Assembly (NCBI GenBank): GCA_032622095.1
Contig: CP136066.1
Coordinates: forward strand, 95,501,319-95,565,318
Length of the DNA: 64,000 nucleotides
DNA from: Siphonodentalium dalli
Lineage: Eukaryota > Mollusca > Scaphopoda > Gadilida > Siphonodentaliidae
Direction: 5' to 3'
Below are positions 11,431 through 22,319 of this stretch, in pieces. Numbering within the stretch: position 1 is the first letter of the stretch; the number at the start of each line of letters is the position of its first letter. The position numbers and the translations under genes were made by a program. A model generated the notes under the pieces. The model did no database searches. It was not told where the DNA came from and saw only the letters and a list, made by a program, of their open reading frames with translations.

Positions 11431-11849
11431 GAAAAAAATTGCTTGTTGGTGGCTTTGACCACCCACCCACCACGGCATACGTGCCGGAATATTTTTGTTC
11501 ACCCCCCCCCTGATCTAAGGGTAAAAGCCACGGGAGTTGTCGTCGGGGCGTTTTGGAGAAGCTCCCAGCATCCTTTCTCCGCTCCCAGTCACAAAAATGA
11601 CCGTCCTTGGCACTGTGCAGTTAATCGCGTTGATAGTTAAAGAGCGTTCGTATCCGCAGTGTCGTTGATAAAGAGCGTATGCGTGTAGTGTCATTCTTAC
11701 GTCTGGGTCCAGACGTGAGCGTGAATGTATCCAGACATGAGCGTGTTGTGTGATTCTTAAGTACTTAGGGCTTCCTAGGAACGAGGGAGATTTTCTTCGG
11801 GTCAGTTTTTCCGCCCGAGGTGATCTTCACCTTGAAACGGGTACCCACA

Positions 11850-12595
11850 AATGATATATATATGTGTGTGTCCTTTATAGACTCGAACCGATTGAACTCA
11901 AACTTGCTATCTATGTGTACTTTTGTGCGGGAAGTGTCATGGACGGGTTAAATTGTGACCCAGACCTGACCTTGACCTTGAAAATGATCAATTCAAGGTC
12001 AAATCGGGTAAAACTGGCGGATTTCGACGAAATTTGGTATGTGGGGGTACTTTCGGTCGGGGAGTGGCATGGGCCCATTAATTTGCTCGTGCGACGTGAC
12101 CTTGACCTTGAAATCGGGTCATTTCAAGGTCGAACGCAAGAGTATCACGGGATTTCGATAAAAATTAGTGCCTGGGGATACTTTCGTAAGGTGAGTTTCG
12201 TGAGCCTATTCGTTTGCCCGTGCGACGTGACCTTGAACTTGAAATCGGGTCAATTCAAGGTCAAATCGCAAAATTTGATACGTAGTGTTACATTTGTCCA
12301 CTGAGTGTTTTGGGACGGGTCGAGTCGTGACCCCGACCTGACCTTTACCTTCAAAATGATCAATTCGAGGTCAAATCGGATAAAACCGGATGGATTCGAG
12401 GTCAAATCGGGTAAAACCGGATGGATTTCGACGGGTACTTTTGTCGGGTACTTTTGTCCGGGCAGTGTTTTCGACGGGTCAAATCGTGACCCCACCTGAC
12501 CTTGACATTCAAAATGGAGAATTCAAGGTCAAATCGCGCAATTCGCCGAAAAGCAGAGGGGAAACAGCCCGGACGAAGTCGGGTCCACCTGCTAG
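11850..12595 (+). mobile_element. Helitron-like unit, 5' end unclear
   Basis: Rich in TGACCTTGACCTTGAAATCG and TTCAAGGTC iterations, with ATTTCGACGAAATTTGGTAT-type words. It ends with the hairpin CCCGGACGAAGTCGGG followed by TCCACCTG and CTAG. A 3' hairpin followed by CTRR is the Helitron signature. The 5' end is degenerate around 11850 (ATATATATGTGTGTGT). Long open frames across it only reflect the stop-poor repeat words. Confidence 0.6.
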
Positions 12596-13225
12596 TCTTC
12601 TATTATATATTTTGGGAAATCTGTGTGTGTGTGTGTGTGTGTCTGTTCGCGATGGACTCGAAAACGGCCGAGCCGATTTCGATGAAACTTGGTATGTGGG
12701 GGTGCTTTCGGTCTGGGAGTGGCATGTGCCTATTAATTTACCCGTGCGACGTGACCTTGACCTTGAAATCGGGTCATTTCAAGGTCGAACGCACGAGTAT
12801 CACGGGATTTCGATGAAAATTAGTGTCTGGCGTTACTTTCGTATGGGGAGTTTCGTAAGCCTATTCGTTTGCCCGTGCGACGTGACATTGACCTTGAAAT
12901 CGGGTCAATTTAAGGTCAAATCGCGAATTTTGATGGGATTTCGACGAAATTTGATACGTAGGTTACTTTTGTCCACTGAGTGTTTTGGACGGGCCGAGTC
13001 GTGACCCCGACCTGACATTGACCTTCAAAATGATCAATTCGAGGTCAAATCGTGTAAAACCGGATGGATTTCGACGGGTACTTTTGTCCGGGCTGTGTTT
13101 TGGACGGGTCAAATCGTGACCCCATCTGACCTTGACCTTCAAAATTGACAATTCAAAGTCAAATCGCGCAATTCGCCGAAAAGCAGAGGTGAAACAGCCC
13201 GGACGAAGTCGGGTCCACCTGCTAG
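12596..13225 (+). mobile_element. Helitron-like unit following the previous one head to tail
   Basis: Begins TCTTCTATTATATATTTTGG immediately after CTAG of the preceding unit, then a (GT)n tract and GATGGACTCGAAAACGGCCG. It ends CCCGGACGAAGTCGGG, TCCACCTG, CTAG (13222-13225) followed by T. Internal TGACCTTGACC words are shared with the previous unit. No Rep/helicase coding is present, so it is non-autonomous. Confidence 0.7.
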
Positions 13226-13814
13226 TATTCTATATATGGCTAATAATATTATCTTGAGGGCGTTACCATTTCTGACTATGGTTTTCTTGTTCCTCAATAT
13301 GACACAAATTCACGTGTTACGAAGAGGTGTGTGATGTGTATATATACAAAGTGCGTGGCAATTAAGTGCAATATTATACGTATAACAGTGGCGGTATTAA
13401 TGCGTTTAATCTTTCTCCAGTGATTAGATGGGGATTTTTATTATATGCTAAGCTATCAAATAGTATAATTTTTGCATCAGATAAAAACCGTTATCCGTCT
13501 AGTGAGATACGATATCTCACTCATATCCATCCGCGTTAAAACTAAAAGCGATTCGGTGCTAGATGAGTTAACATCGCTTCGCCACTGAGTGTTCATGTTG
13601 AAAAAATTGTAATATGTGATCGTTTATATTTTTTGTTAATCATACTATGATGTTAGCCCCTTTATCCCACAACAAATCTATCTGAAAAATGGAACTCTTT
13701 ATATGCACATTACCTCATTACCATGGCTGCGATTGGTGTCCTCAATCAAGATTCCTAACAAAATAAATAACATCATGTGACAGGAGTCCATTGATTAGAT
13801 TGGAATTTATATCC

Positions 13815-14288
13815 ACTGTGGATTTACGGAAGTAATTATTTGTACGCGTTTCGTAGTACTGAAATTCTAGTCTGAGTTTTATACTGTCGATACAGTCGGC
13901 GACAACACCCGGTTACTGGAAAACGATTTTATACAGTTATAACAACAAAGCCAAGCATATGTCAACATATATGCGTCACCTATGATAACTGAAGGTAGTA
14001 TAGGGGCCATGTTCGGTGTAAGTTTATGCGCAGACACCGAAGAATAGCTGTTTGAAAGAAAAAACATGGCTACTCGTTTGCGCTAAATTAGTATGTTCAG
14101 TGTTCAATAACAATAGAGCGTATCCTACCACGGATACCAGGGAAGCAACTTTCGCTTGTTATTTTTCGAGTTTTTTCGAGAAAATAACATAATTCGACTC
14201 ATTCTTCCGGCTTATTTTCTATTTCTCCGCCTCGAATTACGGTACTGCGAAAACGCGTACAAATAATTACTTATGTTTTCTACAGTGT
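13815..14288. mobile_element. Element with about 55-bp terminal inverted repeats
   Basis: CACTGTGGATTTACGGAAGT at the left is mirrored at the right end by the complement of CACTGTAGAAAACATAAGT. Both continue as AATTATTTGTACGCGTTT. The roughly 365 bp between them hold no long open frame. CACTG termini are compatible with a non-autonomous CACTA-like element, but the flanking duplication is not clear. Confidence 0.65.
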
Positions 14289-15651
14289 ATATTGCTTTCG
14301 GATGTCGCGTATAGCCACGACTCGCGACCATGCATCTTTGCCGCCATTATCCATAGCAGTTTATATTGACGTTGGTGAAAAACTTGCTTCAAATGTAATT
14401 TGGGTGCCTCAAAATACATTGTCATTTATACCAAGAAATTGCAGAATTCGTATAATCGATTAAAAAACCGTTGTACTGCGGCCATTTTGAGTTACTAGTT
14501 TGTATTTACCAGCTTGCTAACATTTTTATCTCAACTTTACAAAGTCTTGGATTTACTCGTTGCATGACAAAATAATTTGTTACATCGTACATGTACAGGC
14601 CACGCCCCTCATCCGATCGACACAAAACTTCATATGTATCCTCGGAGTGACCTCTAGATGGCCTGGTACTGAGAATATGAGCATCCTAAACGAGTTTGTA
14701 TATTCCTCAAATGGGCATTCAAGGAACTTTTGACAACGGAATACTCACCGTGAGTAGTTACTAGATTGCAATTTGTATGAATGTTTAGCCTACAAGTTCG
14801 ACAACAGTTTGGTCTTGTTTGTATTTGTCAGATGAATAATGACATAATTATGTCCACGTATGACCAAACATACATCGTGCTGCCCGTGTCTCCTATGACA
14901 AACGAGGGAGATCGTATATTCTCCACTCTACTCACTGAGGGGCTGACATCAGTGCGATGTATTCATAAAGTTATAAATGTTATAGGTATATAACAGTATC
15001 AAACATATGACGAATTCATACTTGTGTTGTGATGATGCGCGTGATGGGATAATTATGTTCTTTGTTTTACCTGTTCATGTTAATTTATGACATGGCAATA
15101 AACTATATATATACTATTTTTGGTTGGATTTTTCTCAATCTCCGTCTCATGATATTTATGTTCTAAAATCCGCTATAATCGACGAATATTGGTCGCCAAC
15201 GACCACATATATATTGCCAACATAGTGTATATCGAACATTTGTGCGTGATATTTAGAACGATTATTCACTGATTGAGAACAAAACCGACATAAACAAACG
15301 GAAAGCGAGCAATAAATTGATGCGGACTGGCCGATCTATAGTTCCTTATGTTATAATCAAAATATCAGGGGTGGTCAGTTGACTTTCCATTCACCATACT
15401 GAAGACCGAAGAATAGTTCACATATCACTATAGATATATTGTGGGAATAAATACTGCAAGACAAGATGTTTAGGACGTCTATAAATATGTGTGTATTGTT
15501 CAGGTCGCGCATAATTCGCAAATGAAGCGGACGCATTGTACGAATAATTGCTTCTCGTCGCAGATGAGGTGAATTTCTGCACTGATGCATCCACCAAAGT
15601 AATATGCTAAGAGGATTACTTCCGACATTACTTCTAAGAAGTTGAACACTG
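14289..15651. other. No gene or element recognised
   Basis: AT-rich sequence with only short open frames and no convincing splice-bounded exon. A block near 14620 (ACCTCTAGATGG) recalls the repeats at 43906-44420. Confidence 0.45.
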
Positions 15652-16094
15652 GTATATCAAATCCAGTCGTATAAGTCGGGATTTTTTTTACCCTGTGCCA
15701 ATGCATTCTCTTATATATGCGAGTCGACCATAGGTCGCCTCGCATATATAAGAGAATGCATTGGCCTAACAATTTTTTACAATTTTAATAATTTGTTCTT
15801 GTATTCTTTAACAATTTTATAATTTCACCCATACAGCGCCCCAGACAAACATGAGCAGACGACACTCTTCTATATGCTTCTATATATATGTGTGGGGCTC
15901 CCTGCAGGGTAATGGATGTTTTTTATCTTATGTCCTAAAAATTGTTAGAAACATTTATTTAAAAAAAATGATAAAAACTTGTTAGGCCAATGCATTCTCT
16001 TATATATGCGAGGCGACCTATTGTCGACTCGCATATATCAGAGAATGCATTGGCACAGGGTAACAAATCCCGACTTACGACTGGATTTGGTATG
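15652..16094. mobile_element. Palindrome of palindromes: two family E hairpins in mirror order
   Basis: Outer arms (AAATCCAGTCGTA.AAGTCGGGATT and complement) enclose two hairpins. Each hairpin has CCAATGCATTCTCTTATATA and its complement around TCGACCATAGGTCG-like loops (about 15693-15770 and 15981-16060). The middle 200 bp is AT-rich. Related single hairpins are at 24573-24690 and 32547-32665. No open frame is present. Confidence 0.8.
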
Positions 16095-16595
16095 GCCAGT
16101 CACATATGACACAATTGATTCGAATAATTTAGTGTGCAATGGTTACATATAGATGCATTAGCATATGTCGTTCTGTTAAGAGTGCGTGTCATGATAACAC
16201 AGTTAGCGAAAAGGGCTGGTTCGTCTCGACATGTAGCCCAAAGTTTCCAAATTAAAATTGGATCAGGTTTGACCTTAAAGAAAAATAGCATAACTACAGA
16301 ATGTAGAATCCATGATGACACACATGGGTAATGAATTACAAAAGGTAACAATCAGTACTGATCAAAACGCGTACAGTGTAGACAGTGTTGTACACAAACT
16401 ATCATATTTGGGACAAACCGTTGATCATCTCATTAACAGTTTCAATAGAGTGTCCGATGAGCTGTGTCAATTGCATGGGTAGCAATACACGATTTCCAGC
16501 AATTTTGGCCAACCTGGGGGTACTGTAATTCAAATAAATGCTGAGCCATTATATTTGACATAGGTCCCATCAAGCATGTTTTAATTTCGACATAA
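16095..16595. other. No feature recognised upstream of the LINE fragment
   Basis: No RT-like translation continues upstream of 16596 in any frame, so the LINE is 5'-truncated or frameshifted about here. Confidence 0.4.
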
Positions 16596-16870
16596 ATTTT
16601 AGGTGTAATCAAAGGACGAAAAGCTCTTTATTCAATATCTCGTGCGTGTGCAAATAAAGCGCCCCTCCCTCTAAAAACTTCCCTTAAACTGTTTGATAAG
16701 TTAATCAAGCCTATACTTCTATATGGCAGTGAATTATGGGCAAGTGAATTAACAATCAAAAATCACGAACGTTATCCGCGTGAGAAACTTCATATCACAC
16801 ATTGCAAACAAATACTTGGAGTCGGTAAATACGCTTCAAACAATGCAGTCAGAGCCGAATTAGGTAGCTA
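16596..16870 (+). pseudogene. LINE reverse transcriptase, C-terminal region, upstream piece
   Basis: Translation in the frame TTA-GGT-GTA (16599) gives a typical post-palm segment of non-LTR retrotransposon RTs. It contains LFDKLIKPILLYGSELW, then KLHITHCKQILGVGKYAS and AVRAELGSY. Known LINEs of the jockey/CR1 type carry (V/I)KPILLYGSE.W followed by F/HCK.ILGV in this order before the C-terminal zinc knuckle. The frame is blocked at 16593-16595 (TAA). At 16870 the homology stops inside the Tyr codon of ELGSY, exactly at the boundary of the 22.6-kb insertion. The same reading frame resumes at 39472. I infer a dead, 5'-truncated LINE that was the insertion target. Confidence 0.85.
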
Positions 16871-17290
16871 CACACTAAATTCAAAGTTGGTAAATTAACG
16901 ATAAAAGTAGTTAAATTTTACTACTTTAGGTAGTTCGTATTCATCCCGCTACCTTGGGTGGTTAATTTTACTACCTGATGGGTAGGTAAAAAATTAAATA
17001 CCTTTGGTAGTTAAAATAACTACATTCGGTAGTTGAAATAACTACCCCCGGGGGCTATTTTAACTACCCAACGGGAGGCAAATTTTTAACTACTTTGGGT
17101 AGGGGGATGAATACGAACTACCCAGTAGTTAATTTTACTACCCGTGGGTGGTTGGAATTTTAACTACCTACGGGTAGTTAATCTGATAACTACTATTGGT
17201 GGGAAAGTTTTCTACCTAGAATGGTTATTCTAACTATTTTAATTGGTAATTCAAAGGTGTCCCATCTAACCACTCCAAGTAGCTATTTTA
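16871..17290. repeat. Left subterminal region, AACTACC/GGTAGTT array
   Basis: About 420 bp with roughly twenty degenerate copies of AACTACC or GGTAGTT on alternating strands, often separated by AATTTT. A stronger internal mirror pairs GGTAGTTCGTATTCATCCC (near 16927) with GGGATGAATACGAACTACCC (near 17103). The matching right-end array is at 39317-39469. Confidence 0.85.
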
Positions 17291-18560
17291 CCTCTAAAGA
17301 TAGTAATGACATGTGGACCACAAAATAAGACAATGCAGAAAATAATTTCAATATTTATTAAAAACAAAACATAAATATTTATATATATAGTTCAGAGCAT
17401 TTGTGCTTTTAGCAAATTGCAATACAAGGTTTCTTACCAGGAATAAGTACATTAGCCTGCACAAAACAATGTCAATTTTGTGAAAATCGATGGATTCTAA
17501 TAGTTGAAAATTTGACCCAATGCCAGGGAATCTCATCAGACTTCAAATGTCTTAAAAGGTCACTAAAACTTATTTCATCCAAATTGATTGTTGCAATCTG
17601 ATTTGTCAATTTTTTTAAAACAGCGATAAACTGAAATGGAGTGTCATTTGACCTCAGACGTCTTTAAAAAGCAAAAATGAGCAATAAAGAGCGTTCCTTT
17701 AAACATATGTAGCAACATTGGACAAAAGTAAAACTAGTAATGCATGGTTAATATTTTGGATAGGTGCTGTGGGCATCAAATTATTTATAAATGGGCTACT
17801 AATCAGCAATAAAGAGCTTTATTATATTCTTAAAACATAGATGTAACTTTGTCAGGAGTTATATTTCAGCTGCTGTTTATCCCAGATACTTAATTATTTA
17901 AATGACTTGAAGGGTCGCAAATAACGCATTCTTAACATTAGCACTGATGCTACCCAGCTAAGGTTGTGCATAAAAAATTGCCCTAGGTCAAGTTTTTTTG
18001 GTTGCTCATATTAGAGTGAATCTGTTTTACCAAGAATCAATAAATATATGTATATATAAAAAAAATGGAAGAACTAAGTGCCATAACTCTGGTAGAAAAG
18101 ATATCTGACAATCCCTACTTTTGAACTCAAATGAGATATTGTTGTGAAAGTTTGTTCATGTTATCATGCCAAAGGTCATATATAACATTACAAAACTGAT
18201 ATACTAAGGGCTATAATTCAGGTAAAATAAATCTTCAAACTCAATTGATATATTCATGTGAAAGGTCCGCATAAAAAATTACTGGTCTTTCACTGGGTCT
18301 CAACTTTATTCCAAAAAAATCACGTATTGGGACGTTTTTATCTATTTTAGAGATTTGTATTTGTTCAAACATATTTATATATATATTAAAAAAAATTCAC
18401 TTTGTGGGCTTTGCAATACTAATGGGAGTGCATGAACTAATGGTTGTATTGTTTATATGCAGTTGTGGACTACACAAGAGTCGATAAATAATTCCAAAGA
18501 ACATAACATGTTCATGTTCAAAATATTGTTTTATAGCTTTAACCAATAATAAAAAATACG
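17291..18560. other. Left body of the insertion, no gene recognised
   Basis: AT-rich with frequent stops on both strands. AATAAAGAGC words recur here and in the dispersed repeat at 4170/24890, but I see no exon. Confidence 0.45.
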
Positions 18561-18666
18561 GAAGCACCCTTCAGACATGATATCAGTCTTCAACCCAGAG
18601 AACATTACGGGCATGGATTAGTATCCCTCGTCACAACTGGGCGGAGCCACTCTCCCGTATCATTCA

Positions 18667-18783
18667 TTACGAGCATCGAGACACCAGGTGCGTGGCATCC
18701 GAAATAGTATTGTAGCCTCTTTCATACCATTTCAGTCGAGTAGAGTCACAACAGCCCTCGCACCTCGCATAGCCATTAGCCAA
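18667..18783 (-). pseudogene. Possible Cys-rich coding trace inside the insertion
   Basis: On the minus strand a 38-codon open stretch reads NGYARCEGCCDSTRLKWYER and ends HLVSRCS at a TAA. A GTAATG donor-like site overlaps the stop. The clustered Cys and charged residues look more protein-like than the surrounding AT-rich DNA. I do not recognise it, and it may be chance. Confidence 0.2.
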
Positions 18784-19202
18784 AAGATAATTTTATAATT
18801 TTGTGTAGTCCACTTGAGGTATCGTTATATGCAGTGAAAGAATATATTAATCACCAAATTTGCCAAAATTGCCTTAGATAATGTTCGGCTTACAAGGAAA
18901 AATACTTGGCATCACCATTTTTTGTATGGGTATCACGTAAATCCACAAAAGCAAAGAGTATAGACAATCATAATTGAGAACGCTCTTGTGTACTGCTTTT
19001 TTAGCCAACAATTGCACATTATTTCATTATATTTAAAATGGATAAAAATAATACCCATATAGTTTGACGAGATACAAGGCTTATTTTTGCTCGAATGTAT
19101 AATTCAGCAAATGGGGGAACTTCGCTAAAGCTCGGTTCCCATTTGGAATTTATTTACTGAATCATACTCGCGAAAATAAACGATGTATCTCATCAACAGT
19201 AT

Positions 19203-19680
19203 TTATGGATATTCTATATTTAACCACTCAATCAACTCATCGATGCGATGCCCGAGAGTGACAACAACTTTCCCCCCTTGTGTCGTCATTCTCTGGGGAT
19301 CAATTCCACCAAGTACAGAATCGCAAACAAGTACTTGTAAGGGCAATTGAACATCATCACCATTATCAAAATGAAACTGTTTCCACATAAATGCGGCCGA
19401 CCTAACCAGCAAGCGAGTCAGATTGTCAGTGATCATCTGACAGGTAGAGAAAACATTCAATACCATATTGGTCAATGACATGGTACCACACGTCATTCGG
19501 AATATGTAGCAATGACTGGCAGTCTAACAAAATGTGTTGTAATTCATGCCAGGAGCATTAATGATATCGTCTAGCTTGTGTGGGTATCGTGCTTTGCTTT
19601 CCCAGTATATACCAAAATCAACAAATAAAATCACAAATGTGGCATCAGATTTCTCCCCAGATGTACCGTTATGAAACTAC
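19203..19680 (-). pseudogene. Decayed coding sequence of unknown function inside the insertion
   Basis: Reading the minus strand from about 19680, three successive frames give protein-like segments that abut. The first has ATFVILFVDFGIYWESKAR and PHKLDDIINAPGMNYNTF, then a stop. The second has SLLHIPNDVWYHVIDQYGIE. The third, a 97-codon frame to the stop at 19203, has LPLQVLVCDSVLGGIDPQ and KVVVTLGHRIDELIEWLN. A TTTCAGTAG acceptor-like site precedes the first. The frame changes suggest two indels in a once-continuous exon. I do not recognise the family; it may be cargo or transposase of the insertion. A transposase identity is not supported by any visible DDE motif. Confidence 0.4.
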
Positions 19681-20612
19681 TGAAATGTGCCAATATTTGG
19701 TATAAAACAAAACAATGAGTATGAGGCTCTTGGGTTTGGGAGAAAAATAATCCATTATGACCTGGGATGTGGGCATAGAAAAATCTTATCTTCGGGGCCA
19801 GCTATTGGGTCCGAACAATCGGTCGAAATATCTTGTCCCTCGGGTGAGATCTTTCCATCCCCACGCCCCAGGTCATGATGGATAATATTATTCTGGTCTC
19901 AACTTAACTTCAGCTGAACACGCACTGCGCCCATAATTTTTTGCATTTCTGTTAAAGTTACAAAGAGCATATATAGTTAATGAAAATGTCCCTGGATTCT
20001 AATCACATGTTCACGGCATGCATGTGTTATCAACTGCTACAGATGACCAATCAGCCATGACATGAGGATACACCTGTTGTGTCTTGTCAATACATACGAA
20101 CGAACAAGTTTTCCATGTGTACATCACCTCCATACACATGTGTATAATCAGTTCTAATTAAAATTAGGCTCTAGAATAAGTTACACATAACAGAGTCTTA
20201 ATGAATATAACTATCAGTCAAATAGCCATCGCTATAAATAGCTTCTGCATACAATTCCTGCTGTATAACATCAACTCACAGTGTTACGATGGACAGAATG
20301 CTATCTCCTGTCACTTTCATTTTGGCGATAAGAAAAACGGGTGCTTACTGTTGCAATTCTTGGAAATGCTTAATTCTATTCTCCTTGATGGGTATTATTG
20401 ATCAATTATGGACTCTTCAAGTATACACACATTAGTGTTAAATTAGTTGTTGTAATTACCAAATTTGTGAACACTGTGAAAATAGCAATGTGACTAGATA
20501 TGACATAATGACAGGAAACTTATTATGCTATTTTAGCTATGTGTCGAAAAACTCTGGATTCGATGAAAATCGTCAATTGACTGATTGGCTTCATCACTTT
20601 ACTGTTAAATGT

Positions 20613-20803
20613 TGTAATAAATTCAAAAAGGCGAGGATGATCCTCCAGGGAGGTAATCTCAATCACTTGAATATCCTAATTTTTAGGATATTCAAGTGAT
20701 TGAGATTACCTCCCTGGAGGATCATCCTGACCATTTTTAGGATATTCAAGTGATTGAGATTACCTCCCTGGAGGATCATCCTCGCCTTTTTGAATTTATT
20801 ACC
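20613..20803. repeat. Triple block: palindrome plus direct repeat
   Basis: A block containing GGATGATCCTCCAGGGAGGT and CAATCACTTGAATATCCT occurs three times. It runs forward at about 20613-20680 and as complement at about 20683-20731 and 20736-20803. The copies are nearly identical, so the structure is young. It looks like a fold-back whose right arm was duplicated. Confidence 0.9.
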
Positions 20804-21734
20804 TCATTACTCAATCACATTAAATATGGCCACGAGCATTTCTCTCACCAGTGTCACACCCGTTGACATCAACTTCCCCACACCCAACGTGTCCCTCACT
20901 ATAGTAATCCATGTTGACAACTTACAAAGGGGAACTAAATGCACACGCACAAATCTGGAACACTAAACCTCAGCACAGCACCTCAGCTCGCAAACAAAGA
21001 GAGAGATAGCGCGGATCCTCATTCTCCGCGAACCCTACCACCAGTAGGCACTAACAAGAAGGACTTTAATTAGTCGCCTCCAATTTATGTTAAATGTTGT
21101 GCTTGTCTGATGCTGATGTAAAGATTCTTGGTGGTAATGGAATTCCAAGATATTTTCCTTAGACTCTTTAATGCATACCGGTAGCTTGTTCAATTTATAT
21201 AATTATATAATACACACGCTTCACACATCTCAATGATATACCCGGTAGTGAAATTAATACACAAAATAATAGAAAAAAATCTTCAAGGTGACATGCAGCA
21301 GTTTTTAGAGTGATCTGGGCCACAAATATTAATGTTCCATGATCCCAAAAAGTGGAAACCCGAAGGTTGTGTTTGTGTAACAACCGCACTTTTCAGTTAG
21401 ATGAGAATCCATCCTATATTTTATGAGTTCAAGGAATACTATTTCACAAGCAGCATATTCACGTCGCACAATAGGCCTATAGCACATAGGGGATAGCCCC
21501 AAAATTGTCTATCAGATTTTTAAAATAATTTTGAGACAGGCGGTGAACTCTTCTTTTACTGGTCAAATCCTATCATTGGCTCTGTATCCAATTATAAGAT
21601 ACACTTTGTAAAAGAATAAATACATGTATCACTTGACTTATCATCTTGCTGAAATATGATATGTGTTGGGAGAAATAAACAGCGATTGCTTTAACCTCAA
21701 TCAGTGATGTCACAAAAATTTGGGGAGATAGGTA

Positions 21735-21965
21735 ATGATGTTTTCGGTCAAAATGCAAAACCTATCTCAAAACATTGACATGTTACGCTGCACATCAGCA
21801 GATAAGCGCATTTATAAAATAGCACGATTGCAGGATATGTTGGCTGACCAAATGGGCAACCAATTAAATTCATTATTTTGGCAAATGATGAAACCAGTTG
21901 CATATGTCACCTTTAACTGTAGATTCAAGATCCAAACATTTTCAACGTATTATTCAGGTTTCTAA
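21735..21965 (+). pseudogene. Possible coding trace
   Basis: A 76-codon ATG-initiated frame contains KRIYKIARLQDMLADQMGNQ and LNSLFWQMMKPVAYVTF. It lies upstream of stronger traces on the same strand at 22320-23605 and could belong to the same dead gene. There is no recognisable family and no splice proof. Confidence 0.2.
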
Positions 21966-22070
21966 ATGTATGCATTCAATATGTGATTACCTGGTAATTT
22001 CAATTATGTCTAAGAACGTTTCATAATTTTATAGCGAACTGCTTGGTTCAGTAAAACGTTTTTAGTTTAG

Positions 22071-22206
22071 TTGTGGTGGATTGATAGTAACATGGTGTGA
22101 CATTGACGACTTCGGGTTTATGTTCAACCAATTCGCAAAGCAATGAGGTTGAACATACACTAGAAGCGGTCAATGTCATGCCATGTTACCGCCAATCCAC
22201 CACAAT
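22071..22206. repeat. Hairpin, about 58-bp arms
   Basis: TTGTGGTGGATTG.(T/C)(A/G)GTAACATGG to GTTCAACC is answered by its complement after a 17-nt spacer (22129-22146). It sits between protein-like traces and interrupts them. Confidence 0.85.
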
Positions 22207-22319
22207 AGCGTATATGTTCTACCAACAGTCCTGGTCATTCACATTAATTTGGCACTTATTCCGAAGAATGATCAGCAGAAAATGTCAAAATCTCCTATAC
22301 CTCTCTCCAACATAAATGA

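Noticed and set aside
12390-13004. 204-codon open frame
   Set aside because: Falls inside Helitron-like units built of TGACCTTGACC-type words and restarts in other frames in the neighbouring unit.
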